Assembly: GCA_024256265.1 (NCBI GenBank)
Contig: JACGUK010000002.1
Coordinates: forward strand, 62,001 to 126,000
Length of the DNA stretch: 64,000 nucleotides
Source: an archaeon
GTDB taxonomy: Archaea; Thermoproteota; Nitrososphaeria; Nitrososphaerales; JACAEJ01
Reading direction: 5' to 3'
The position numbers and the translations under genes were made by a program. The notes beneath the pieces were generated by a model, which had not been told where the DNA came from, made no database searches, and was given only the letters and a program-made list of their open reading frames with translations. Positions 35,911-44,487 of the stretch are shown in pieces. Position 1 is the stretch's first letter. The number at the start of each line of letters is the position of its first letter.

Positions 35911-36197
35911 AGATGAAAAAGCTACCCAATTGGAATGAAATGGAGAAAGGCTTCATAACTAGGACTTTATCTGAATCTATTAACAAGACAGGTACTTGGC
36001 GCACTTTTAAGCCTGTTATAGACTACTCAAGATGTACAAAGTGTGGTTGGTGTATAGTTTACTGTCCTGAGCCATGCATATATTCTGAAGCTACAAAAGA
36101 CGGTAAAGTAGTCATAGACTATGATTTCTGCAAGGGTTGTGGCATATGCGCTGAGGAATGCCCTATTAGGTGCATAGATATGGTTATGGAGGAATGA
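35907..36197 (+). CDS. porD: 2-oxoacid:ferredoxin oxidoreductase delta subunit
   Basis: This 96-residue ferredoxin-like subunit has two [4Fe-4S] motifs: CTKCGWCIVYCPEPC and CKGCGICAEECPIRC. It overlaps the gamma gene by 4 bases and is followed by alpha after 3 bases. It moves electrons from the TPP centre to external ferredoxin. Confidence 0.96.
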   Translation: MKMKKLPNWNEMEKGFITRTLSESINKTGTWRTFKPVIDYSRCTKCGWCIVYCPEPCIYSEATKDGKVVIDYDFCKGCGICAEECPIRCIDMVMEE

Positions 36198-36200
36198 AAG

Positions 36201-37385
36201 TTGCAAGCAGTTGAGCCACTTCTATTATCAGGAAACCTTGCTATAGCTTATGCTGTAAAGCAACTCGATGTAGATGTGGTAGCAGCTTACCCTATTACAC
36301 CACAAACCACTATTATCGAGAAGATTTCAGAATACGTTGCAAAAGGAGAGTTAAAAGCGAATTATATACTGGTTGAATCAGAGCATTCAGCCATATCAGC
36401 ATGCCTATCTGCAGCTGCTAGTGGAGCAAGGGTCTTTACATCGAGTAGCTCACAAGGGCTACTTTTGATGCATGAAATACTCTTCATAACATCTGCGTTA
36501 AGGCTTCCAGTAATAATGGCTGTAGCTAACAGATCAGTCTCAGCACCTATAAACATATGGAACGATCATGGAGACATAATGCCACAAAGAGATACAGGCT
36601 GGATTCAGTTATTCGTAGAGTCTGCTCAAGAGGCTTATGATAAAATTATTCAAGCATATAGGATAGCTGAAGATGATCGAGTGAGACTTCCTATTATGAT
36701 TAACATCGATGGCATAGTCTTAAGCCATACCTATGAGCCTATATACCCCATTAGTGATTCAGAAGTTTCTTCATTCTCACCTTGGAATCTATACTCGACA
36801 AGATTAGACCCAGATAACCCTCTAACCATGGGTGCTTTCTGCTACCCTGATTACTATTTTGAGACTAGGTACCAATCTGCAAAAGCATTGAGAGATTCTC
36901 TTCCAATAATATCTAAAGTGGATGAAGAGTTTGGCAAGTTATCAGGAAGAAGTTATGGTATAACATCTCCATTCAAGTGTGATGATGCAGATACAATTTT
37001 GATCTCTATGGGCTCCATATCTACAACAGTTAGGGCTACTGTGAAGAAACTTAGAGAAAAGGGTGAAAAAGTAGGAATGATAAGCCTTAGACTCTTCAGA
37101 CCTTTCCCCTTTGATGAAATAATCAAATCTATCAAGAATGCAAAGGCAATAGGTATTGTTGATAGAGCTCTTTCGCCAGGAGCTATAGCAGGACCAGTAT
37201 TTACTGATGTAACTTCTGCCCTATACCTATCGAAGATGAGCATACCAGCTGCAAACTTCTTTGTAGGATTAGGAGGTAGGGATGTAAAGATGAACGATAT
37301 TGAAATCATTTTCGATAAGCTCAAAGGGATAGCTAAAACTGGAATAGTTAAGGAGCATTCACACTACATTGGTTTGAGGGGATGA
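36201..37385 (+). CDS. porA: 2-oxoacid:ferredoxin oxidoreductase alpha subunit
   Basis: This is a 394-residue alpha subunit with AAYPITPQTTI (the substrate-contact threonine region), VESEHSAISACLSAAASGAR, and TSSSQGLLLMHE. The C-terminal transketolase-type domain contains VGMISLRLFRPFP. The pattern fits pyruvate-type Por rather than the KorA form, though related 2-oxoacid substrates cannot be excluded. The start is TTG 36201. Confidence 0.94.
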   Translation: MQAVEPLLLSGNLAIAYAVKQLDVDVVAAYPITPQTTIIEKISEYVAKGELKANYILVESEHSAISACLSAAASGARVFTSSSSQGLLLMHEILFITSALRLPVIMAVANRSVSAPINIWNDHGDIMPQRDTGWIQLFVESAQEAYDKIIQAYRIAEDDRVRLPIMINIDGIVLSHTYEPIYPISDSEVSSFSPWNLYSTRLDPDNPLTMGAFCYPDYYFETRYQSAKALRDSLPIISKVDEEFGKLSGRSYGITSPFKCDDADTILISMGSISTTVRATVKKLREKGEKVGMISLRLFRPFPFDEIIKSIKNAKAIGIVDRALSPGAIAGPVFTDVTSALYLSKMSIPAANFFVGLGGRDVKMNDIEIIFDKLKGIAKTGIVKEHSHYIGLRG

Positions 37386-38296
37386 AAATGCCATTCAAGA
37401 GCATAAAGGATATCATAGTTAGACAAGATTTCTTCAGCCCTGGGCACGGTCTGTGCGCTGGCTGTGGTGCAGCACAAATAGCAAGAATAGTGACAAAGGT
37501 AGTTGGAAAAGACAGCATTATAATAAATTCAACAGGCTGCCTTGAAGTTTCAACAACTACATACCCATGGACGGCATGGAAGTCTCCTTACATACACGTA
37601 GCCTTTGAAAATGCAGCAGCCGCTGCCTCTGGGATAAGGTCTTCTTATGATGCTTTGATCATGAAGAAGAAATTGGGCAAAGATGTAAATGTGGTTGTTC
37701 TTGCTGGCGATGGTGGTACTGCTGATATAGGATTACAAGCTTTAAGTGGAGCATTTGAGAGAGGAGATCGTATTACCTATATCTGCTACGATAATGAAGC
37801 CTATATGAACACTGGGATTCAAAGAAGTGGAGCAACACCTTATAGTGCATGGACTACAACTAGTCCTGCAGGGCAAAGGACCTTAAAGAAGGATCTGATG
37901 GGAATAGCCATAGCTCATAGAGTGAAATATGCCGCTACAGCTTCAATAGCATACTTATTAGATGCAACGAATAAGGTCGAGAAAGCCATATCCATGAATG
38001 GCCCATCCTTCATACACTGGCTTCAACCTTGCACTATAGGATGGAGGTATGATCCAAAGTTGACGGTCAAGCTAAGTAGATTGGCAGTTAAGACAGGTCT
38101 ATGGCCTCTTTATGAGTATTATGATGGAGTCACTAAACTTACAGTGCAAGTACCTAAAAGAGTTCCTGTATCTGAATACCTTAAGCCTCAGGGGAGGTTT
38201 AGGCATATAATGGACAAACCAGATGAATTGGCAAAGATTCAATCTCATGCTGATGAGCTTGCTGCCAAGTTCGGATTAGGGCCTGTGGCTGAATAA
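37382..38296 (+). CDS. porB: 2-oxoacid:ferredoxin oxidoreductase beta subunit
   Basis: This is a 304-residue beta subunit. It has the iron-sulfur cysteines GHGLCAGCGAA and a later GWRYDP-region. The TPP-binding motif GDGGTADIG is followed by the NEAYMNTGIQRSGATP loop. It overlaps the alpha gene by 4 bases and ends the operon. Length is normal. Confidence 0.96.
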   Translation: MKMPFKSIKDIIVRQDFFSPGHGLCAGCGAAQIARIVTKVVGKDSIIINSTGCLEVSTTTYPWTAWKSPYIHVAFENAAAAASGIRSSYDALIMKKKLGKDVNVVVLAGDGGTADIGLQALSGAFERGDRITYICYDNEAYMNTGIQRSGATPYSAWTTTSPAGQRTLKKDLMGIAIAHRVKYAATASIAYLLDATNKVEKAISMNGPSFIHWLQPCTIGWRYDPKLTVKLSRLAVKTGLWPLYEYYDGVTKLTVQVPKRVPVSEYLKPQGRFRHIMDKPDELAKIQSHADELAAKFGLGPVAE

Positions 38297-38469
38297 ATTC
38301 ACAAAAAAGTACTTAATTGCTCGGCTTGAAGAGAGGATTCATAGATGCAAAGTTTTAGTCTTAGTAACCTTAATCGATTTTACATTAGATGCAGATGCCA
38401 TCGTAACCTTCTAATAGAAGACTTATATGGTAGATTTGTTAGAGGTATAGTATTACTCTTAACGATTTA

Positions 38470-39621
38470 ATGAATATTAAAGGGGATGATAGTTTGCATA
38501 GTTCTATCGTAAAGTACCATGTAAGGCTCAAGTTCGATATAGAAGGTGTAGTAGAAAAAGCTGACTTGATAGGAGCCATATTCGGACAGACAGAGGGTCT
38601 ATTCGGTCCTGAGATGAACCTTAATGAGCTTCAAAAGTCTTGGAAAGTAGGTAGAATCGAAGTTTCTTTAGATTCAAAAGGAGATAGAACACATGGAGAA
38701 GTCTTGATCCCTATGTCTACTGACATATCTACTGCTGCCTTGATAGCCGCTGCTGTGGAGAATGTAGAAAAAGTGGGTCCCTGTCCTGCACGCTTCACAC
38801 TCATAGGAATAGAAGATGTAAGAGTATCTAAGAGAAGGATTATAGCTGAGAGAGCAAAGAGCATAATAAAAGAATGGGCTTCAAAATCTATAAGCGAAAG
38901 TGAAGAATTGCTAAAGGATTTAATGGATGTTGCTAGGCGCTCAAAGCTCATCACTTATGGTAAGGAGGAATTACCTGCTGGTCCAGGAATTCATACTTCA
39001 GATACAATAATAGTTGTGGAAGGGAGAGCTGATGTGATAAACTTACTAAGGGCTGGGATAGAGAATGTCATTGCAGTTGAAGGCGTAAAGATCCCTGAGA
39101 CAGTGATAAGACTGTCGAAGGATAAGAAGATCATAGCCTTCTTAGATGGAGATAGAGGTGGTGATTTGATATTAAAGGAACTCTCTCAAATGATGAAGGT
39201 TGATAAAGTCTTAAGGGCGCCTCAAGGAAAAGAAGTTGAAGATTTGACACCTTTAGAAATCCTTGAAATATTGAAAGGAGAGGCACAAATACAGCCTACT
39301 GAAGAAGTTCCTACTTATTTAGAAGGATTATCAGCAAAAGTCAAAGAATCTTTCCCTAGCATCAATGGTACATTAGAAGCCATGATATTGGATGAGAAAT
39401 TTGATCAAATAATGAGGGTTCCAGTCAACGAGCTTGTTCAACGTTTAGAGAGCATTGAAGGAGCCAAGTATCTAATTTTCGATGGCATAATAACTCAGCG
39501 CTTAATAGACTTAGCTTCAAAGATAGGAATAAGTGCAGTAGTTGGACATAGAATGGGTGATATAACAAGGAAGCAACCTGATATATTGTTGAAGACCTTC
39601 GATGAACTTGGGCTAGAGTGA
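38470..39621 (+). CDS. dnaG: DnaG-like primase/exosome-associated TOPRIM protein
   Basis: This is the archaeal DnaG (383 residues). It starts VKYHVRLKFDIEGVVEKADL and has GAIFGQTEGLFGPEMNL. The TOPRIM domain has VVEGRADVINLL (the glutamate motif) and FLDGDRGGD (DxD). In archaea this protein is found with the exosome and has primase activity. The start is an ATG at 38470. It is followed by pelA after 12 bases. Confidence 0.96.
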   Translation: MNIKGDDSLHSSIVKYHVRLKFDIEGVVEKADLIGAIFGQTEGLFGPEMNLNELQKSWKVGRIEVSLDSKGDRTHGEVLIPMSTDISTAALIAAAVENVEKVGPCPARFTLIGIEDVRVSKRRIIAERAKSIIKEWASKSISESEELLKDLMDVARRSKLITYGKEELPAGPGIHTSDTIIVVEGRADVINLLRAGIENVIAVEGVKIPETVIRLSKDKKIIAFLDGDRGGDLILKELSQMMKVDKVLRAPQGKEVEDLTPLEILEILKGEAQIQPTEEVPTYLEGLSAKVKESFPSINGTLEAMILDEKFDQIMRVPVNELVQRLESIEGAKYLIFDGIITQRLIDLASKIGISAVVGHRMGDITRKQPDILLKTFDELGLE

Positions 39622-39633
39622 GCCTTAAATCAA

Positions 39634-40698
39634 ATGATTATCCATAAGTTCATCAAAAACAAAGGCTTAGTGTCTCTCACTCTAGAGGATGTCGATGATC
39701 TTTGGTGTTTAAAGAGAATTATAGAGACTGGTGATTTAGTTTCAGGCAAAACAACTAGAGTCATAAAACATGAGGGAATGTACTCTAGACCTGATAAAGG
39801 AGAGCGTGTAAAAGTTAGAGTTGTAATAAGAGTTGAGAGCGCAAAGCTTGATAGTAGCTTTGGAAGATTAAGGATATCTGGTAAGATTATAGAAATACCA
39901 GAAGATATAATCGCAAAAGGATCTTTTCATTCTATAGTTGCTACACCGAATTATAGCTTATCCCTTAAGAAAGATCACTGGAAAGATATAGATCTGCGCA
40001 TATTGAAGGATAGTGTAAGAGCAGCAGAACGCTTTATAATAGTTGCTATAGATAGGAGAGAGGCTGGAATTGGAAAAATTAAAGGTACTCATCTTCAAAT
40101 CCTTTCAACAATAGAATCTGGGCTGGTAGGAAAACATTACGACATAAGAGGAAAGCCATCAAATCTCTACTATGATCAATTAGCGCAAATAATCCTATCA
40201 GCATATGAGCCATCGACTAAGATATTTTTAGCAGGACCAGGTCATACAAAAAACTCCTTTGCTAGCTTTTTATTAAAACAAAGAATCGATTTAAAAGATA
40301 ATTTAAAAGTGATAGATGGAATAGACGTTACAGGTGAAGATGGGATTTACATGATCCTTCGCTCTCCTCAGCTCAGAAAACATATTGAAGAGAGCAAATT
40401 AGCTCAAGTATCTGTTCTATTAGAGCAAGCCATAAAAAGAATAAGTGATGGTGATAAAAGGGTAGCCTTTACCTTCAAAGAGGTTAAAGAAGCGAGCAAT
40501 TTAGGTGCCGTAGATTCAGTTTTGATATCTGATAAGATTTTTGATTATGGCATAGATGAGGATGATCTTGTAGAGCTTCTCAATTCTGTAGAAAAATTTC
40601 GTGGGAAGAGTTACATGATAGACTCAACTACAGAGGTTAGTTCTCAAGTTATGGCATTAGGAGGAATAGTCTCTCTCCTTAGGTTCTCTCCTAAGTAA
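39634..40698 (+). CDS. pelA: Pelota (Dom34) mRNA-surveillance protein
   Basis: Pelota rescues stalled ribosomes with the eRF3-like/aEF1A or ABCE1 partner. The N-terminal Sm-like domain (VSLTLEDVDDLWCLKRII, GDLVSGKTTRVIKHEG) is followed by two eRF1-like domains containing AIDRREAGIGKI and FLAGPGHTKNSF. The length (354) is usual. It sits just downstream of dnaG in a pair of RNA-related genes. Confidence 0.96.
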   Translation: MIIHKFIKNKGLVSLTLEDVDDLWCLKRIIETGDLVSGKTTRVIKHEGMYSRPDKGERVKVRVVIRVESAKLDSSFGRLRISGKIIEIPEDIIAKGSFHSIVATPNYSLSLKKDHWKDIDLRILKDSVRAAERFIIVAIDRREAGIGKIKGTHLQILSTIESGLVGKHYDIRGKPSNLYYDQLAQIILSAYEPSTKIFLAGPGHTKNSFASFLLKQRIDLKDNLKVIDGIDVTGEDGIYMILRSPQLRKHIEESKLAQVSVLLEQAIKRISDGDKRVAFTFKEVKEASNLGAVDSVLISDKIFDYGIDEDDLVELLNSVEKFRGKSYMIDSTTEVSSQVMALGGIVSLLRFSPK

Positions 40699-40718
40699 CA
40701 TAACTACTTAAAGTGTAA

Positions 40719-41039
40719 TTAATTGCTTGCGTTCTCATTTAGCCATGATAGATAATCAGGATCAACGTACTCCGGGGCTATTTCTACTATCTCAGGAATC
40801 TCATAAGGATGGTTCTTTTTGATGAAATCCTTCAATTTATTCACACCCTTTTCTGTGGTCTTAAAGAGCACTAAAAATTCATCTGTATCCTCTATCTTTC
40901 CCTTCCATACATAAATCGATCTAACTTTTGTAATACTTACACATGCAACTAATCTGGCTTTTATTGAATCTTTAGCGATCTTCTCAGCAATCATCTGATC
41001 AGGGTATGTGGTAATTATCATCTTCATCTTGATCATCAT
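40719..41039 (-). CDS. cutA: CutA1-type divalent cation tolerance protein
   Basis: This is a 106-residue CutA1. Marks are ARLVACVSITKVRSIYVWKG, DEFLVLFKTTEKG and HPYEIPEIVEIA. These proteins form stable trimers with unclear cellular roles. Several in-frame ATGs (41039, 41027, 41021) could start the protein; the conserved part begins at MIITTYPDQ. Confidence 0.93.
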   Translation of the reverse strand: MMIKMKMIITTYPDQMIAEKIAKDSIKARLVACVSITKVRSIYVWKGKIEDTDEFLVLFKTTEKGVNKLKDFIKKNHPYEIPEIVEIAPEYVDPDYLSWLNENASN

Positions 41040-41059
41040 AGATAAGTCAAAGAGGTATA

Positions 41060-41385
41060 TTATCTCTTATCTCTCTGACCTTCCATCTCCCAATCGATAA
41101 CTTTCTTCAATAAAGGGGCTGGGCACATATTTTCTAGGTTGCATCCCATAGTTATGATTACATCTGCCTTTTCAGCTATCTTTAAATTCAAAAGCTTGGG
41201 CTTCTACTCGAAATATCTATTCCTTTCTCAGCCATGACTTTAACAACAGTTGGATTAATCTTCTTGGCTATATTTGTTCCAGCACTATAGACCTCGACCT
41301 TTCCCTTCCCATAATGTTTCGCAAACCCCTCAGCCATCTGACTTCTGGCTACATTTTCAACACAAACGAAAAGAATCTTCTTCAT
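41060..41385 (-). pseudogene. Low-molecular-weight phosphatase/arsenate reductase (ArsC type), frameshifted
   Basis: The frame from 41385 gives FVCVENVARSQMAEGFA and SAGTN, the start of an ArsC/LMW-PTP protein. The expected catalytic Cx5R loop is CVENVARS. It hits a stop at 41188-41190. One base from the next frame restores homology: KLLNLKIAEKADVIITMGC, CPAPLL and DW (to 41060). So a single-base deletion near 41192-41196, or a sequencing error, breaks the gene. The C-terminus is also about 20 residues short of usual. It is probably decayed. Confidence 0.75.
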
Positions 41386-41472
41386 TCTCTCACCTATGCT
41401 CTATACCCTTTAAAACCATAGGTTAATTATGAATTTATATAAGCTCACACAAAAAGGATATGGTGCTATAAA

Positions 41473-41685
41473 ATGGAAGTTTCTGAGGTCATAAGGAATA
41501 TCGTGAAAGATGAGCTTAAAGAAATTAGGGAGGAACTTAAGATCATCAGATCGATGATCGAGAACTTTATGGGCTATGAAGAGCTTACTGAAAAAGAGCT
41601 AAAAGAGGTCAAGGGAGCTCAAAGGGAGATCGAGGAAGGGAAAAGCATTCTGCATGTAGATGTTAAGAAAGAGCTGGGGCTTTAA
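41473..41685 (+). CDS. Antitoxin-like coiled-coil protein
   Basis: This is a 70-residue acidic helical protein with heptads (about residues 5-45). It ends 6 bases before a RelE-type toxin gene, the usual layout of a type II toxin-antitoxin pair. The family is not named by the sequence. AT-rich promoter sequence lies upstream at about 41440. Confidence 0.7.
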   Translation: MEVSEVIRNIVKDELKEIREELKIIRSMIENFMGYEELTEKELKEVKGAQREIEEGKSILHVDVKKELGL

Positions 41686-41691
41686 AGCTCA

Positions 41692-41952
41692 ATGTTCACT
41701 ATAATTTATTCAAGGAGGGCTTTAAGATCTCTTAAAGGGCTGGATAAGGATACATCTAAAAGGATTTTCCAAAAAATAGAAGAACTTTCCAGTAATCCCT
41801 TCTCCATAAGGTTCAAGAAGATAAGGGGGACGAACTGCTATGCAATAAGAATTGGAGGCTATCGCGTGATATACTCTGTCTATTTCGATAAAAAAGAGAT
41901 TCATGTGCTCCTTATAGGGCCTAGAGAGACCGTCTATGAGGAATTGAGTTAA
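41692..41952 (+). CDS. RelE/ParE-family toxin
   Basis: This is an 86-residue RelE-fold protein: SRRALRSLKGLDKDTSKRI, SNPFSIRFKKIRGTNCYAIR, the core strand YRVIYSVYFDKKEIHVLLIGPRE. RelE-like toxins cleave mRNA on the ribosome; catalytic residues vary, so activity is uncertain. It ends 10 bases from the 3' end of tRNA-Ala. Together with the broken arsC it looks like accessory cargo. Confidence 0.88.
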   Translation: MFTIIYSRRALRSLKGLDKDTSKRIFQKIEELSSNPFSIRFKKIRGTNCYAIRIGGYRVIYSVYFDKKEIHVLLIGPRETVYEELS

Positions 41953-41961
41953 GTATTATAG

Positions 41962-42036
41962 TGGACCGGGTGGGATTCGAACCCACGACCTCCTCTATGC
42001 CAAAGAGGCATCACTACCAGGCTAGACGACCGGCCC
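41962..42036 (-). tRNA. tRNA-Ala (anticodon GGC)
   Basis: On the minus strand the acceptor is GGGCCGG/CCGGTCC, with the G3-U70 pair that identifies alanine tRNAs, and A at 73. The anticodon stem is CCTCT/AGAGG with loop TTGGCAT (GGC). The T stem is GTGGG/CCCAC with TTCGAAT. The gene is 75 bases and needs no intron. A TATA-like box lies at about 42070. Confidence 0.95.
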
Positions 42037-42106
42037 AATTTTAAATTCGCTATACCTTCTCTCTAACCATTAAAAATTTTTCGACCTTTATATCTTATTT
42101 GCTTTA

Positions 42107-43003
42107 TCAAGTCAGAACTATTACACCACTCTCTGTTGGGGTTAAAGTATGCTCGAACTGGGCAACAACTTTTTTCGAAGCCTCCACAAGAACTGGGTAT
42201 GAGTGTAAAATCTTCATTTGAACGAGTTTGTCCAAAATCTTTTTGATTTCATTTTTATCAAAAATGTCTATTAGCCATCTTGTAGTAAAGGGCAAAGTTC
42301 TAAAGCGCTTCCATATCTGCTCAACCAAAAAGTCTAAATTCTTATCGCCTGTCCTCTTCCTTCCAATCAATGCATAAATGTTTCTTCTTTTATCATCTAC
42401 AACTAAACCTGCTCCATCCAGAGTGGTTAAGAAGGGCTCTATGGCATAAACCTCATAGGCTTTTAATGAAGGAGTATTCGCTACCCATACATTAGGTATG
42501 GATACTCCTCCATGAATTTTATATTGTTGCAAGAGATGACCGCTAAGGTTCGATATAGTTCGAAAACCTCTTTTACTTGCACCATTTTCAATTGCGCGCC
42601 CTATATCTCCTACTCTAACTCCTCCCCTTACCATGCTAATTGCTTCCTTTAATACATCATTAGTAGCTTTTATTAACGAATCGTAATCAGGGTTGAAAGA
42701 TATTGTAAAGGCTGTGTCTGCTATGTATCCATTAACATGAACTCCTAAGTCTATCTTAACAACATCTCCGTTTTTTATAATATTTTCATCGTCTATCTCA
42801 GCAGTATAATGGGCAGTGATGCTATTTATTCCAATATTGCAAGGGAAGGCTGGCTCTCCTCCTAAATTTTTTATCATGCTTTCAACTTTATTACATATAT
42901 CAAAGACTTTATCTCCAGCAGAGATTTTTTTAGCCATTTCTTCACAGATTTTTGATGCTATCTTACCAGCCTTAAAGTATTCTTGAGGAATATTCAAAAT
43001 CAT
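42107..43003 (-). CDS. map: Methionine aminopeptidase, type II
   Basis: Removes the first methionine of new proteins. The pattern is that of archaeal type II: NIGINSITAHYTAEIDDENII (metal ligand His and Asp region), GDVVKIDLGVHVNGYIADTAFT, and NLSGHLLQQYKIHGGVSIPN. The C-terminal part holds the inserted helical domain and the final ligands (AQFEHTLTPTESG). Length 298. Confidence 0.96.
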   Translation of the reverse strand: MILNIPQEYFKAGKIASKICEEMAKKISAGDKVFDICNKVESMIKNLGGEPAFPCNIGINSITAHYTAEIDDENIIKNGDVVKIDLGVHVNGYIADTAFTISFNPDYDSLIKATNDVLKEAISMVRGGVRVGDIGRAIENGASKRGFRTISNLSGHLLQQYKIHGGVSIPNVWVANTPSLKAYEVYAIEPFLTTLDGAGLVVDDKRRNIYALIGRKRTGDKNLDFLVEQIWKRFRTLPFTTRWLIDIFDKNEIKKILDKLVQMKILHSYPVLVEASKKVVAQFEHTLTPTESGVIVLT

Positions 43004-43059
43004 TACCTAGGATTGATTATATTTATTAAATTCTTTTTTAAATATGTTGATGGTGTAAA

Positions 43060-43539
43060 ATGAATTTTAAGTATAAGAGAGTTGCAGTAGGAGGAACCTT
43101 TGATCATTTCCATATTGGTCATAAAGCCTTGTTGAGAACTACTTTTGAATCTGGTGAATCTGTGATGATAGGAGTATCTTCAGATGGTTTTGCAAAAAAA
43201 TTAGGTAAAGGCTTAGATCAAAAATTTGATGTTAGGGTTGAGAGATTGAAGAATTTCTTGAATTCTAGCTTTCCTAATAGAAGATATGAGATAAATTCAT
43301 TAGAAGATCACTTTGGACCTGTTATCATTGATAGGGATATAGATGCAATAGTAGTTAGTGAAGAGACTTTGAGCAAAGCAAAGGAGGCTAATGAATTGAG
43401 AAAGGCTAAGAGACTTAAGCCATTGAAGATAATATTAATTGATACAGTTTTGGCAGATGATGGATTACCAGTATCATCGACTCGAATTAGGAATAAAGAG
43501 ATAGATGAAGAAGGGCATAAAATCAAACAGAAAGCTTGA
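43060..43539 (+). CDS. coaD: Phosphopantetheine adenylyltransferase (archaeal type)
   Basis: This enzyme makes dephospho-CoA in CoA synthesis. It is a 159-residue nucleotidyltransferase with VAVGGTFDHFHIGHKALL (HxGH motif) and the C-terminal VSSTRIRNKEI. It diverges from map, with about 56 bases between starts, so a shared promoter region is likely. Confidence 0.95.
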   Translation: MNFKYKRVAVGGTFDHFHIGHKALLRTTFESGESVMIGVSSDGFAKKLGKGLDQKFDVRVERLKNFLNSSFPNRRYEINSLEDHFGPVIIDRDIDAIVVSEETLSKAKEANELRKAKRLKPLKIILIDTVLADDGLPVSSTRIRNKEIDEEGHKIKQKA

Positions 43540-43604
43540 ATTAAAATTATCAAAAAATAAGGGGGGAGTTTAGTTAAGTTCTGATCTTATTTCTATGCTG
43601 TTAT

Positions 43605-44147
43605 CTATTGCACAGTGTATGTGAAGTATGTTGCCCAATTGCTTCCAGAGAAGTCTAGCCCCGCAGCCCAAGCAGTTTCTTCGATCCATACTTGTGTTTC
43701 AACTCCATCAACTATCACTGTTTCATAGTATCCCACTTCAGCATGAGCCGCGATGCTGAGTGGTGTATTAACGGGCCATGCAAGGGGCATCGGGGGGAGT
43801 TCATACACAGTGCCAGACAGACCTTCGGCCTTATACTGGAATTTGCCCGGTATTGGATTACCGTTCTTTTGTGGAATTCCATCAGAAGAAGTTGCAACTG
43901 CAACGTGTGTCTCGGCCAAAGTCCATGGTTCCACATCGATTACGTATTTCACATATAGAAAACTTCCATCATTCCAGACTTGGACTTCTCCAATATCCGT
44001 ACCAGTGTCTCCTCCATCTATTATCAACTGTGCAACTAATGGATCAGACTCTGTGTGTGCCATGATAGGTACTGCGAATACAGCCATTGATATTAAGAAA
44101 ATTCCACCAGCAAATACTGAAAGTAGCTTTTTACTCATTATTTCCAT
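43605..44147 (-). CDS. Exported protein with a beta-sandwich-like domain of unknown function
   Basis: This is a 180-residue protein with a clear signal peptide (about residues 5-30, ending VPIMAHT). The mature part has the pattern GDTGTDIGEVQVWNDGSFLYV, THVAVATSSDGIPQ, NPIPGKFQYK and ends in a strand-rich segment. The family occurs in secreted bacterial and archaeal proteins; I know of no assigned function. The start may be ATG 44147 or 44138. Intergenic 44148-44478 follows. Confidence 0.75.
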   Translation of the reverse strand: MEIMSKKLLSVFAGGIFLISMAVFAVPIMAHTESDPLVAQLIIDGGDTGTDIGEVQVWNDGSFLYVKYVIDVEPWTLAETHVAVATSSDGIPQKNGNPIPGKFQYKAEGLSGTVYELPPMPLAWPVNTPLSIAAHAEVGYYETVIVDGVETQVWIEETAWAAGLDFSGSNWATYFTYTVQ

Positions 44148-44267
44148 TTTGCTTTCGAATAAAGATTATTTGATAATTATTTAAATTTGTTGTAAACATT
44201 CATAACAAATGCATAGTAACATGTATAAATAGCATCCCTCTTGCGTATATTATAGACAAATGAATAA

Positions 44268-44378
44268 AATGGTGAAAATTTTCTAGCATTGAACGTGCTC
44301 ATAACGGATTATAGTCTAAAGCAATCAGTGACCCTAAAGGCAAACAGCTTCATAGTAGTAAACTTCACAATACCTTAG
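44268..44378 (+). other. Possible remnant: orphan C-terminal reading frame
   Basis: A 36-codon open frame without a start codon runs to a TAG at 44376. Its end (SVTLKANSFIVVNFTIP) looks like the last strands of an exported beta-sandwich protein. No upstream part is present. It could be a leftover of a deleted gene, or chance. Confidence 0.25.
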
Positions 44379-44400
44379 AGCATAACTGATGGCTCTAAGG
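44373..44400 (+). other. Perfect 9-bp hairpin between divergent genes
   Basis: CCTTAGAGC (44373-44381) and GCTCTAAGG (44392-44400) pair fully over a 10-base loop and are followed by a T-rich stretch. It resembles a factor-independent terminator, but archaea mostly end transcription at T-runs. The hairpin overlaps the stop codon of the orphan frame. Confidence 0.5.
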
Positions 44401-44487
44401 CACCCTTTATTTTTTAAATTTTTCAATCTAGAAAATTATTAAAAGGATATAGCTCCCAGTAATAATGCTCAGTCTGGAATGATAAAT

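Noticed and set aside
40700..41470. A second tRNA-Ala segment that would bound the RelE/arsC cargo
   Set aside because: I looked for a copy of the acceptor/T-arm sequence in this stretch and found none, so this is not called an integration island.
43715..44065. Several long frames on both strands across the exported-protein gene
   Set aside because: They are shadows of the minus-strand gene, which has a signal peptide and a family-like pattern.
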